A model generated the notes under the pieces. That model worked only from the letters and a program-made list of their open reading frames with translations, searched no databases and was not told the DNA's origin. This document shows positions 53,849 to 62,779 of a DNA stretch of 64,000 nt, piece after piece (positions within the stretch are counted from its first letter, which is position 1; each line of letters starts with the position of its first letter). The DNA comes from Flagellimonas chongwuensis (GTDB lineage: Bacteria > Bacteroidota > Bacteroidia > Flavobacteriales > Flavobacteriaceae): NCBI RefSeq assembly GCF_013376415.1, contig NZ_WYET01000005.1:1-64000 (forward strand). Reading direction: 5' to 3'. The position numbers and the translations under genes were made by a program.

Positions 53849-55675
53849 TTGAAAGCAGTAAGAAGAGTTGACCAATTTTACTTATTGAAACAGTTGCCAA
53901 AGGCGACAGCACTTCTGTGCAAAAAAGGTATTTTGATAGATGCTTCCTCTTCTTGGCTAGATATCTTCGGATTACCTCCACAGAACAACGACCACCAAAT
54001 CAAAGTTTTTCCATTATATGCAGACATCCCTGATCTCAAAAAAAAATTAAAGGAAAATAAATCCTTCTCCCTTAGGCACAAAATATCAAACCATAACGGC
54101 ACTGGCCATTTCAAAAGTCATTTCGCTCCTTGGTTCGACGAGAAAGAAAACGTAATCGGAACCATAATCCAAACCGACAACATTACGGCCGAAGTGGAAA
54201 AAGAGCAACAAGTAGAGTGGTTGCAGAACATTTTGGAGACCAAGGTAGAAGTATCCAAAACAGGTTGGTGGGAATTTGAAACAGCAACGCAAAAACTCAC
54301 ATGGTGCCAGGAAACCAAACGTATCCATCAAGTTCCCGATTGTTTTGAGCCTACCACAGTGGAGGCCATTGAATTTTACAAACCGGGCTACAGCAGAAAC
54401 AAGGTTTCAATGCTCTTTCACAAAGCAATAGAAAACCAGCAATCCTACGACACCAATTTGATGATCATAACATTTAACGGTGAAGAACGATGGGTCAGGG
54501 TTACCGGTAAACCTTATGTAGAAAACGGTAATACCATTAAGGTTTTTGGAACAATACGAGATATTCATGACGAGGTGATGGCCGAAAACAAGGTCAAGGA
54601 GCACCAACAATTGCTCAGCACACTTGTTGATAGCTTACCGTTGAACGTTTATGTAAAAGACCTTGAATCCAGAAAAGTACTGATCAACAAAGGAGAGTCA
54701 AATTATATCAACAAGAGTAAGGAGGAAATCATCGGCAAAAATGATTTCGACTTATATAACGAGGATACGGCAAAAATATCCAGGGAAGAGGATATACAGG
54801 TCATGAAGCACCTTACTCCTATTATTGGCAAAGAGACGGCTATTACCCATAATGGCAAAACAACCCATTTTCTAACCTCCAAAATACCTTATTTTGATCT
54901 GGATGGCAAAGTGTGTGGTCTTATTGGTATGAGCTTGGATATATCCTCCATCAAAAAGAAGGAGTGCGAATTGCGAGATCTTATCAAAATAACCTCGATG
55001 CAGAATCAAAAATTAATTGGTTTTGCCCATATTGTATCCCATAACCTACGATCACACTCCGCTAACTTTTCTATGCTGTTGGAGTTTTTAAAGTCAGAAA
55101 ACGACCCAACAGAGAGGGAAAGAATCACCAAAATGCTATCGCAAGCATCTGACAATTTACTGGAGACCTTGGAAAACCTTAATCAAGTGGTAGATGTGAA
55201 CACCAATACATCGGTAACCAAAAAACCTTTGTTCCTCAAACACAACATTGTGAAGGTCTTACAGAATTTCTCCGCCTTTTTGAACAAGAACGATTCGCAG
55301 ATAATCAATCATGTAGCCGAAGATATAAAAGTAGAATGTGTACCTGCCTATCTGGACAGTATTATTCTGAACCTAATCTCCAACGCTGTAAAATATAGAA
55401 GCCCCAACCGAAAACCATTGATCATAATCAATGCGGTAAAATCAAAAGAAGGTGTGCTGCTGAGCATATCCGACAATGGTCTTGGGATTGATTTGGAAAA
55501 ATACGGCGACAAAATTTTTGGCATGTACAAGACATTCCATAACAAAGAAGACTCCAAAGGCTTTGGTCTCTACCTTGTAAAAAACCAAATAGAAGCCATG
55601 GGCGGAAGTATAACAGTGCAAAGTGATGTTGATAGAGGCACTACATTTAATGTGTATTTTAATGAAGAAAGTTAG
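53849..55675 (+). CDS. PAS-domain sensor histidine kinase
   Basis: 608 residues, no membrane helix, so cytoplasmic. It starts with TTG at 53849. Three PAS-like regions (about 15-115, 125-245, 255-370) precede the kinase: H-box IVSHNLRSHSANF near 405, N-box LNLISNAVKYRSPN, G1 SISDNGLGIDLEKYG and G2 KGFGLYLVKNQIEAMGG. The H-box (HNLRSH) is of the variant class common in Bacteroidetes. Its 3' end overlaps the response regulator by 14 bp, so the two form a two-component pair. Signal unknown. Confidence 0.9.
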   Translation: MKAVRRVDQFYLLKQLPKATALLCKKGILIDASSSWLDIFGLPPQNNDHQIKVFPLYADIPDLKKKLKENKSFSLRHKISNHNGTGHFKSHFAPWFDEKENVIGTIIQTDNITAEVEKEQQVEWLQNILETKVEVSKTGWWEFETATQKLTWCQETKRIHQVPDCFEPTTVEAIEFYKPGYSRNKVSMLFHKAIENQQSYDTNLMIITFNGEERWVRVTGKPYVENGNTIKVFGTIRDIHDEVMAENKVKEHQQLLSTLVDSLPLNVYVKDLESRKVLINKGESNYINKSKEEIIGKNDFDLYNEDTAKISREEDIQVMKHLTPIIGKETAITHNGKTTHFLTSKIPYFDLDGKVCGLIGMSLDISSIKKKECELRDLIKITSMQNQKLIGFAHIVSHNLRSHSANFSMLLEFLKSENDPTERERITKMLSQASDNLLETLENLNQVVDVNTNTSVTKKPLFLKHNIVKVLQNFSAFLNKNDSQIINHVAEDIKVECVPAYLDSIILNLISNAVKYRSPNRKPLIIINAVKSKEGVLLSISDNGLGIDLEKYGDKIFGMYKTFHNKEDSKGFGLYLVKNQIEAMGGSITVQSDVDRGTTFNVYFNEES

Positions 55676-56075
55676 TTGTATTTTTATAGTGGACGATGAT
55701 CCCATAACAGTATTTGGTATAAAAAAAATGCTTAAGTCCGTTACCAAATGTGACGATGTCCAAATATTTCAGAATGGGAAAGAAGCCTATGATGCACTGT
55801 TGGAAAGGCATAAATCCAATAAAACAATTCCCGATGTTATATTTCTGGACATCAACATGCCCATTATGGATGGATGGGACTTCTTGGACGAACTTATTAC
55901 CTTAGACTTAAAAGAGCATATCATCATTAACATGATCACTTCTTCCATAGACCCACTGGACCATCAAAAATGGAGCAATTTTAAGGACAGGTGCCCGTAC
56001 ATACTCAATTTTAAGAACAAGCCCATTTTCAAAATCGAGGCAACCGATCTTGGATTAATGGATATGGCCTCCTAA
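55662..56075 (+). CDS. Stand-alone response regulator receiver protein
   Basis: 137 residues from ATG 55662 (MKKVSCIFIVDDDPITVFGI), overlapping the kinase end by 14 bp. Acidic triad IVDDD, phospho-acceptor Asp in IFLDINMPIMDGWD (about residue 62), Thr/Ser in MITSSID and Lys in FKNKP. There is no output domain, so it must signal by protein contact, or form part of a phosphorelay with the overlapping kinase. Confidence 0.92.
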   Translation: MKKVSCIFIVDDDPITVFGIKKMLKSVTKCDDVQIFQNGKEAYDALLERHKSNKTIPDVIFLDINMPIMDGWDFLDELITLDLKEHIIINMITSSIDPLDHQKWSNFKDRCPYILNFKNKPIFKIEATDLGLMDMAS

Positions 56076-56088
56076 TTATAATATTCTG

Positions 56089-56096
56089 TATTTTTG
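56089..56096 (+). promoter_or_regulatory. -7 element of the M14 peptidase gene
   Basis: TATTTTTG, exact TAnnTTTG, about 48 bp before the TTG start at 56145. No -33 match at the expected distance. Confidence 0.42.
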
Positions 56097-56144
56097 GCAC
56101 TGATAAGCACAACATTAAGTGCAACTTAAAGTTCCCAAAGTATT

Positions 56145-57917
56145 TTGAAACATTTATTTTTTTTAGCGGCCGTATTCCTTTTGATATCCTGTGAGTCCGA
56201 AACACAAGGAGAAAAATCCTCGTACCAAACACATTACGAAGCTTCGGGTGGCTTAGAAACTGCAACATACAGGCAAACCATTGATTATTACATGGGCCTT
56301 GCACGCGAATTTCCGCAGATAAACATACACACCACAGGAAAAACAGATAGTGGAATCCCGCTGCATACCGTAACCTTTAATCCGGATGGGGATTTTAATT
56401 ATGAAAATATCCGCAAGGAAAAATCCATCATCTTAATAAACAATGGCATACACCCCGGGGAAAGTGATGGCATTGATGCCACAATGATGCTATACCGTGA
56501 TCTGGCTACGGGCAAACTAAAAATGCCGGAGAACACCGTATTGGTAACCATACCCATATATAACGTCGGTGGGGCTCTGAACAGAAATTCCACAACCAGG
56601 GCAAACCAGAACGGCCCCTTGGAGTATGGTTTCAGAGGCAACGCACGTAACTACGACCTTAATAGGGATTTCATTAAAATGGATACCGAAAATGCCCGGA
56701 CCTTCGCCCAAATATTCCATATGGTAAAACCAGATGTCTTTATAGACAACCATGTGAGCAATGGGGCCGATTACCAGTACACTTTGACCCACCTTTTCAC
56801 CCAGCATAACAAGCTAGGTGGCGAAATGGGGGAATATCTTCACAGAACCCTAATGCCAAATCTTGAAAATTCTTTGGCCGAAAAAGAATGGGACATTACG
56901 CCTTATGTAAATGTTTTCAACGTGCCGCCCGAGATGGGCTTCAGTCAATTTATGGATCATCCAAGATATTCCACAGGCTATACCACCCTTTGGAGCACCT
57001 TGGGACTGATGGTTGAAACCCATATGCTGAAACCCTATAAACAGCGCGTTGAGGGAACCTATGCCCTAATGCAGAGTTTGATAGAGGTAGTAGAGAAAGA
57101 GCACGACAAAATTAAAACATTACGAAAAGAGACCTTGGAAAAGAATCTTGAACTTTCCGAGTATTATTTCAACTGGCAAGTGGACACCACAAAAACGAGC
57201 ACCCTTGACTTTAAGGGATTTGAGGCCGAACAACTTACCAGTGAAGTTACTGGACTTCCACGATTGAAATACAACAGGGACAAACCATTTACCAAAGAGA
57301 CCATCTATCAGGATTATTTTTATCCAGCGGATACAGTAACAGTTCCTGCAGCCTATATTGTCAAGAAAAGCTGGAAACGAGTAATAGATCGATTGGATGC
57401 CAATAAAATTCAATATACGGCCATCAAAAAAGACACCACACTTTTGGTGGAGGGGTACACCATTGAGGATTACGACACACGAAATGCCCCATACGAAGGA
57501 CACTATCTCCATTCGAATACCAAAGTCAAAAAGCACACTAAAAAAATCCATTTTAGAGAAGGTGACCTATTGGTATCTACACGTCAGCCAGGCATAAGAT
57601 ATCTTATGGAAACATTGGAGCCACAGGGTGCCGATTCATTCTTTAATTGGAACTTTTTTGATACCGTTTTGCAGCGCAAGGAAGGTTTTTCCCCATACGT
57701 TTTTGAGGATGTGGCCATTAAAATGCTTCAACAGGATTCTTTGCTGCTACAGGAATTCGAGACCAAAAAAGAATCCGAGCTCAACTTTGCCAATAACTGG
57801 TATGCACAGCTCAATTGGATTTTTGAACGCTCCGAGCATTTTGAGGAAGCCTACATGACGTACCCAATATACCGAGTTGCCAAAGGAAGCGAAGCAGCAG
57901 GCCTGCTCCCTAATTAA
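56145..57917 (+). CDS. M14-family metallocarboxypeptidase lipoprotein
   Basis: 590 residues, starting at TTG. Lipoprotein signal with Cys 16 (LLISC). Zinc site: HxxE in NNGIHPGESDGID (about 98-108) and a His in DVFIDNHVSNGADY (about 195-208); RDFIKMDTEN and YDLNRDF lie between, and ETHMLKPYK later, where M14 enzymes have a catalytic Glu/His region. It is probably an outer-membrane-anchored carboxypeptidase. The C-terminal third (residues 330-590) is beta-rich and not part of the catalytic fold. The stop region overlaps the Nudix gene by 8 bp on the opposite strand. Confidence 0.88.
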   Translation: MKHLFFLAAVFLLISCESETQGEKSSYQTHYEASGGLETATYRQTIDYYMGLAREFPQINIHTTGKTDSGIPLHTVTFNPDGDFNYENIRKEKSIILINNGIHPGESDGIDATMMLYRDLATGKLKMPENTVLVTIPIYNVGGALNRNSTTRANQNGPLEYGFRGNARNYDLNRDFIKMDTENARTFAQIFHMVKPDVFIDNHVSNGADYQYTLTHLFTQHNKLGGEMGEYLHRTLMPNLENSLAEKEWDITPYVNVFNVPPEMGFSQFMDHPRYSTGYTTLWSTLGLMVETHMLKPYKQRVEGTYALMQSLIEVVEKEHDKIKTLRKETLEKNLELSEYYFNWQVDTTKTSTLDFKGFEAEQLTSEVTGLPRLKYNRDKPFTKETIYQDYFYPADTVTVPAAYIVKKSWKRVIDRLDANKIQYTAIKKDTTLLVEGYTIEDYDTRNAPYEGHYLHSNTKVKKHTKKIHFREGDLLVSTRQPGIRYLMETLEPQGADSFFNWNFFDTVLQRKEGFSPYVFEDVAIKMLQQDSLLLQEFETKKESELNFANNWYAQLNWIFERSEHFEEAYMTYPIYRVAKGSEAAGLLPN

Positions 57918-58509
57918 AAGGCCAATCCTCGAACAATATTTTTATATTATGATAAGAGTTTTTTAAGGCCTTTTTGGTCTTTCGGGAACCTTTCCATTTT
58001 ACCTTTTTGATGCCTTCGGACTTTTCTGGAATTAATTTACCTGTATAATCCGTAGACATAATAAACCAGTGGGTTTGTTTTAACCTGTATTCCCCGTTCC
58101 TTTTAAAAATATGGTAGGTAGTCTGGAGAAACCTATCAATTACAAGGTCCTTCACGCCCGTTTCCTCTTCTACTTCGCGAATTGCAGCATTTTCAATAGA
58201 TTCGCCCTTATCTACCTTGCCCTTGGGCAAATCCCATTTCCCGTTCCTATATATAAAAAGCACTTTCCCTTTTCTATTGATCACAAATCCTCCGCCAGCA
58301 ACCACCACTGGAATCTTGTGCATAAATAGTTTTAGAATCTTCTTCTCATCAGGATGATATAGATATGCCTTTTGAACCTTTTTTTTGGACAAAAGCTTTA
58401 TAGCTTCAACAATGGAATCACCATCCAATGAAAACAAATTTCCATTGGAATCTTGGGGGCGCTCGTTTGTTAAAATCAGTGGAGCCTCATTAACAAAAAC
58501 TTCATACAT
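57910..58509 (-). CDS. Nudix hydrolase with N-terminal extension
   Basis: 199 residues. The Nudix box GKVDKGESIENAAIREVEEE followed by TGV (about 97-119) matches GX5EX7REUXEEXGU. Before it, residues 1-65 (MYEVFVNEAPLILTNERP) form an extra domain not in minimal Nudix proteins and conserved in Flavobacteriia. It hydrolyses a nucleoside diphosphate derivative; substrate unknown. It is divergent from pyrE by 7 bp and convergent with the M14 gene. Confidence 0.93.
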   Translation of the reverse strand: MYEVFVNEAPLILTNERPQDSNGNLFSLDGDSIVEAIKLLSKKKVQKAYLYHPDEKKILKLFMHKIPVVVAGGGFVINRKGKVLFIYRNGKWDLPKGKVDKGESIENAAIREVEEETGVKDLVIDRFLQTTYHIFKRNGEYRLKQTHWFIMSTDYTGKLIPEKSEGIKKVKWKGSRKTKKALKNSYHNIKILFEDWPFN

Positions 58510-58512
58510 TTG
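58505..58512 (+). promoter_or_regulatory. -7 element of pyrE, immediately at the start codon
   Basis: TACATTTG, exact TAnnTTTG, ends 4 bp before the pyrE ATG at 58517, and lies across the start of the divergent Nudix gene. Transcription would begin at or very close to the ATG, giving a leaderless pyrE mRNA. Confidence 0.42.
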
Positions 58513-58516
58513 CGCA

Positions 58517-59158
58517 ATGGTTTTAGATAAGCAAATCGCAAAAAAAACAGCTGAGCTGTTATTACAAATTAATGCAATTAAGTTGGAACCTGAAAATCCT
58601 TTTACATGGGCCTCAGGTTGGAAATCTCCTATTTATTGCGACAATAGAATAATGTTGTCCTACCCACAGGTTAGAAACTTTGTTCGCGAAGAAATTGCCA
58701 AGCAAGTAGAGAATCTTTACGGCAAGCCAGATGTGATTGCCGGAGTGGCCACAGGTGCCATTGGTATCGGTATCTTGGTTGCAGAAGCATTGGGACTGCC
58801 CTTTGTTTATGTAAGGCCAAAACCTAAAGAACATGGCAGACAAAATCAAATTGAAGGATATTTTGAAGCTGGACAGAGTGTGGTTGTCATAGAGGATTTG
58901 ATAAGCACTGGAAACAGTAGTCTCAATGCCGTACAGGCCCTCAAGGAGCAAAATGCCGATATAAAAGGAATGATCGCCATCTTCACGTATGGTTTTCCTG
59001 TATCTACCGAAAACTTTGAAAAAGAAGGGATTAAACTCCATACCCTATCGGATTACGAGCACCTGATCGAACAGGCCTCTGAAACCAATTACATCAAAGA
59101 ATCACAATTAAAGACCCTTCTTGAGTGGAGATCCAATCCGCAAGAATGGAAACAATAA
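58517..59158 (+). CDS. pyrE: Orotate phosphoribosyltransferase
   Basis: 213 residues from ATG 58517 (MVLDKQIAKKTAELLLQINA). The frame is open upstream to 58385 but that stretch is antisense to the Nudix gene and not family-like. Family motifs: FTWASGWKSPIYCDNR, VIAGVATGAIGIG, FVYVRPKPKEHGRQNQ and the PRPP loop VVVIEDLISTGNSS. It converts orotate and PRPP to OMP. An SRPBCC gene starts 6 bp after its stop. Confidence 0.95.
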   Translation: MVLDKQIAKKTAELLLQINAIKLEPENPFTWASGWKSPIYCDNRIMLSYPQVRNFVREEIAKQVENLYGKPDVIAGVATGAIGIGILVAEALGLPFVYVRPKPKEHGRQNQIEGYFEAGQSVVVIEDLISTGNSSLNAVQALKEQNADIKGMIAIFTYGFPVSTENFEKEGIKLHTLSDYEHLIEQASETNYIKESQLKTLLEWRSNPQEWKQ

Positions 59159-59164
59159 TTTACT

Positions 59165-59563
59165 ATGCACATTGAAGCCTCAAAAAAGAAAGTAGCCAAA
59201 AGCGACAAAGAAGTATTTGAGTTCTTGACCGACATCAAAAACTTTGAAACTTTAATGCCCGAAAATATAGACAAGTTTGAAGTGTTGGACGAGAACACCT
59301 TCAAATTCGCCCTAAAAGGTATGCCCGAAATTGTACTTAGGCTAAAAGAACAAAACCCGTATGATAAAGTGGTCCTGGGCGCTGCAAGTGACAAACTACC
59401 TTTTACCCTTACCGCCGACATTACATCGCTCGGAGACAATGAAAGTGAAGTAGCACTTAGTTTCGAGGGACAGTTCAATGCCATGATGGCCATGATGATC
59501 AAAGCACCCATCACCAACTTTATGGGTACATTATCTAACAACATGGACAAAATAGGTCAGTAG
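59165..59563 (+). CDS. SRPBCC/START-like family protein
   Basis: 132 residues: MHIEASKKKVAKSDKEVFEFLTDIKNFETLMP matches the N-terminal strand-helix of the polyketide-cyclase/START fold, with LPFTLTADITSLG and a long C-terminal helix. Ligand and function unknown. Its end overlaps birA by 7 bp on the opposite strand. Pairing with pyrE is common in flavobacteria. Confidence 0.87.
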   Translation: MHIEASKKKVAKSDKEVFEFLTDIKNFETLMPENIDKFEVLDENTFKFALKGMPEIVLRLKEQNPYDKVVLGAASDKLPFTLTADITSLGDNESEVALSFEGQFNAMMAMMIKAPITNFMGTLSNNMDKIGQ

Positions 59564-60300
59564 AGCAAGGTCACCTCTTTTAAATCGAATTCTTTGAGAA
59601 CCTGGTCTTCCAGTTCAATAATCAGTTTACCAGTTGGTGAAACCCTTCGGATAAAACCCATGAACCTATTTCCATGGGGGTTGCTAAATGTAGAAGGCTT
59701 ATCCTTCCTAAAAAGCACCTGCTCATACGAAGGCAGAAGTTGTTTCGCTGTTTTAGATTCAATATCCCTCATATGATATCGGAGTCTGTGAAGCACCTCA
59801 TATAAAAGCCCGTCCAAATCAAAATTGCGGCTCATAATCCGTTTTAACGAAGAAGCCTTTTCTAAATTTGTAAAATCAGTTTGGTTTACATTCAGGCCAA
59901 TTCCAATAATTGATCGGTCCACATTGTCTCCTTTGAGCACATTTTCAATCAAAATGCCACAAATTTTCTTGGAACCTGACATAATGTCGTTGGGCCATTT
60001 TACCTTTACATCCGGTATGGAACGTTCTGCCAAAGTATCCACAACAGCCAAGGAAACGGCAATATTTAACACAAATTGATGTTTGACACTCAATGCATCA
60101 AATCTCCTCAACACACTAAACATAAGGTTTTTACCGCCCTCCGATTCCCACACAGTTCCCATTTGCCCTCTACCCTTTAACTGTCTTTCAGTAACAACAG
60201 CAGTATAATCGGGGGGATTTTCCGAACGCAACAAATCTTTTAAATATTGATTTGTGGAGTCCGTGGCATCAAGTTTGAGTATTTGAAAATGTTTTTCCAA
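59557..60300 (-). CDS. birA: Biotin--[acetyl-CoA-carboxylase] ligase
   Basis: 247 residues, class I with no DNA-binding domain. LDATDSTNQYLKDLL, the adenylation loop KGRGQMGTVWES (GRGxxG), KWPNDIMSGSKKICGILIEN and GIGLNVNQTDF give the BPL catalytic set. It biotinylates carboxylase carrier proteins; the lack of an HTH means it does not regulate biotin genes. It is divergent from rsfS by 82 bp. Confidence 0.94.
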   Translation of the reverse strand: MEKHFQILKLDATDSTNQYLKDLLRSENPPDYTAVVTERQLKGRGQMGTVWESEGGKNLMFSVLRRFDALSVKHQFVLNIAVSLAVVDTLAERSIPDVKVKWPNDIMSGSKKICGILIENVLKGDNVDRSIIGIGLNVNQTDFTNLEKASSLKRIMSRNFDLDGLLYEVLHRLRYHMRDIESKTAKQLLPSYEQVLFRKDKPSTFSNPHGNRFMGFIRRVSPTGKLIIELEDQVLKEFDLKEVTLLY

Positions 60301-60355
60301 TATGACAAGCCTTTACGATTTGTTAAAAACTAGGGCTAAGAAAACAAAAAAAACA

Positions 60356-60363
60356 TAACTTTG
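60356..60363 (+). promoter_or_regulatory. -7 element of rsfS-ftsH
   Basis: TAACTTTG, exact TAnnTTTG, 19 bp before the rsfS ATG at 60383. No -33 at standard spacing. Confidence 0.42.
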
Positions 60364-60382
60364 TAAAAACTAAACTTTTTGA

Positions 60383-60760
60383 ATGCAGAAAAAGAAAGCT
60401 AGCGCAGATGAATTGATTGCCTTGATCCTGGAAGGAATAGAAGACGTTAAAGGAGTTGACATAAATCTACTGGACCTTAGGGAAATCGAAAATACAGTTT
60501 GCGACTACTTCATCATCTGTAACGGTACTTCCAACACACATGTTAACGCAATAGTATCCTCCGTACAAAAGAAGGTGAGCAAGGCCATACAAGACAAGCC
60601 ATGGCATGTCGAAGGCTCCGAGAACGCCGAATGGGTGCTGATGGACTACGTAAACGTTGTGGTACATGTATTTCAAAAACACATTAGGGAATTTTACGAC
60701 ATTGAGGGACTTTGGGGAGATGCCAAAGTCACTATGGTGGAAAGCAGTTACAATTCTTAA
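60383..60760 (+). CDS. rsfS: Ribosome silencing factor RsfS
   Basis: 125 residues of the DUF143/Iojap family: VDINLLDLREIENTVCDYFI, CNGTSNTHVNAIVSSVQKK, KPWHVEGSENAEWVLMDYVN and VVHVFQKHIREFYDIEGLWG. It binds uL14 and prevents subunit joining in starvation. It is co-transcribed with ftsH, 6 bp apart, and divergent from birA, as in many Bacteroidetes. Confidence 0.95.
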   Translation: MQKKKASADELIALILEGIEDVKGVDINLLDLREIENTVCDYFIICNGTSNTHVNAIVSSVQKKVSKAIQDKPWHVEGSENAEWVLMDYVNVVVHVFQKHIREFYDIEGLWGDAKVTMVESSYNS

Positions 60761-60766
60761 GAAAAA

Positions 60767-62716
60767 ATGGCAAAAGAAAACAACCCGAATAATGCTCCCA
60801 AAAAACCACGTTTTAGCTCGTGGTGGATATATGGTGTGGTCATCGCATTGATTATTGGCTTCCAATTTTTTGGTGGAAGCAGTTTTTCAAGTACCGAAAA
60901 AACCACAACCTCCGAATTACAGGAATTTTTACGCAATGGTGACATCTCCAAAATTGTCATCATCACCAACACACGTCAGGCAAAGGTTTATTTAACCGAG
61001 GAAGCCCTGAAAAAGGATGTGCACAAAGGAGTGGCAGAAAAGCCCCTTCTTCCATCAAGCGGTCTGGTTCCTCAATATGTCTTGGATTACGGAGATTTAC
61101 AGATTTTCCAGAATGAAATCACCGAAATAAAGAAAGAGAACAACTTGGACACCATTGTTGAGTTTGACACAGAGTCCAACGTTCTAGGGGAGATATTCCT
61201 AACCCTATTGCCATTTGCCTTGATAATAGGCATCTGGATTTACCTAATGCGTAGAATGTCAGGTGGTGCCGGTGGAGGTGCTGGAGGTCAGATTTTCAAT
61301 ATAGGAAAATCCAAGGCCAAATTGTTCGACGAAAAAACGGATACCCGCACTTCTTTTAAAGATGTAGCAGGGCTAGAAGGAGCTAAAGAAGAAGTTCAAG
61401 AAATCGTGGAATTCCTTAAAAATCCTGATAAATACACCTCTCTTGGTGGAAAAATTCCAAAGGGAGCCCTTTTGGTAGGACCTCCAGGAACAGGTAAGAC
61501 CCTTTTGGCAAAAGCCGTGGCAGGTGAGGCAAAAGTACCTTTCTTCTCCCTATCCGGTTCCGACTTTGTGGAAATGTTCGTGGGTGTGGGAGCTTCTAGG
61601 GTTCGTGATTTGTTCAAACAAGCCAAGGACAAATCCCCAGCTATTATATTTATTGATGAAATCGACGCCATTGGACGTGCAAGGGGCAAGAACAACTTTA
61701 CAGGTTCCAATGACGAACGTGAAAACACATTGAACCAGCTATTGACAGAAATGGACGGTTTCGGGACCAATACTAACGTAATCGTATTGGCCGCGACCAA
61801 CCGTGCCGATGTACTGGACAAAGCTTTGATGCGTGCCGGACGTTTTGACCGTCAGATTTATGTTGACTTGCCGGACCTTAACGAAAGAAAAGAAATTTTC
61901 GAAGTACACCTTCGCCCAATTAAAACGGCAGAAACTCTGGATTTGGACTTTTTGGCCAAGCAAACACCAGGTTTCTCGGGAGCGGATATAGCCAACGTTT
62001 GTAATGAAGCTGCACTTATTGCTGCCCGTAAGGAGAAAAAAGCGGTCAACAAGCAGGATTTCTTGGACGCCGTTGATAGAATCGTTGGCGGCCTTGAGAA
62101 GAAGAATAAGATCATCACCCCGGACGAAAAGAAAACCATCGCTTTCCACGAAGCTGGGCACGCTACGGTGAGCTGGATGCTGGAGCATGCCGCACCATTG
62201 GTCAAAGTTACCATTGTTCCAAGGGGACAATCGTTGGGTGCTGCTTGGTACTTGCCCGAAGAGCGCTTGATTGTTCGTCCAGAACAGATGTTGGATGAAA
62301 TGTGCGCCACCATGGGAGGTAGGGCCGCAGAAAAAGTAATGTTCGATAGAATTTCCACCGGTGCACTCAGTGATTTGGAAAAAGTAACCAAACAGGCCCG
62401 TGCCATGGTCACCATTTATGGACTTAATGACCAATTGGGGAACATTACCTATTACGATTCGTCGGGACAGAACGAATACGGGTTCACCAAACCATATAGT
62501 GAGGAAACGGCGCAAAAAATTGACCAAGAAATATCCAAAATGATTGAAGAGCAGTATCAGCGGGCCATCAAATTGTTGCAGGACAACAAGGACAAGCTCA
62601 CCGAACTGGCTGAAAGACTTTTGGATAAAGAGGTTATCTTTAAGGACGATTTGGAAAAGATTTTTGGCCAAAGACCTTTTGAAAAACAAGAGGAGAAATT
62701 AGAGCCCGCAGAATAA
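60767..62716 (+). CDS. ftsH: ATP-dependent zinc metalloprotease FtsH
   Basis: 649 residues. Two membrane helices (about 21-39 and 145-163), a Gly-rich linker (RMSGGAGGGAGGQIFN), Walker A GPPGTGKT, Walker B IIFIDEIDAIG, the AAA+ second region of homology ATNRADVLDKALMRAGRFDR, and the zinc site FHEAGHATVSW. It degrades membrane and cytosolic substrates. It is between rsfS and the LUD gene. Confidence 0.97.
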   Translation: MAKENNPNNAPKKPRFSSWWIYGVVIALIIGFQFFGGSSFSSTEKTTTSELQEFLRNGDISKIVIITNTRQAKVYLTEEALKKDVHKGVAEKPLLPSSGLVPQYVLDYGDLQIFQNEITEIKKENNLDTIVEFDTESNVLGEIFLTLLPFALIIGIWIYLMRRMSGGAGGGAGGQIFNIGKSKAKLFDEKTDTRTSFKDVAGLEGAKEEVQEIVEFLKNPDKYTSLGGKIPKGALLVGPPGTGKTLLAKAVAGEAKVPFFSLSGSDFVEMFVGVGASRVRDLFKQAKDKSPAIIFIDEIDAIGRARGKNNFTGSNDERENTLNQLLTEMDGFGTNTNVIVLAATNRADVLDKALMRAGRFDRQIYVDLPDLNERKEIFEVHLRPIKTAETLDLDFLAKQTPGFSGADIANVCNEAALIAARKEKKAVNKQDFLDAVDRIVGGLEKKNKIITPDEKKTIAFHEAGHATVSWMLEHAAPLVKVTIVPRGQSLGAAWYLPEERLIVRPEQMLDEMCATMGGRAAEKVMFDRISTGALSDLEKVTKQARAMVTIYGLNDQLGNITYYDSSGQNEYGFTKPYSEETAQKIDQEISKMIEEQYQRAIKLLQDNKDKLTELAERLLDKEVIFKDDLEKIFGQRPFEKQEEKLEPAE

Positions 62717-62779
62717 AATCATTCAAAAAATCTAATCAAAGCATTATATTGATTCAGTAGAAAAGAACACATGCCATAA

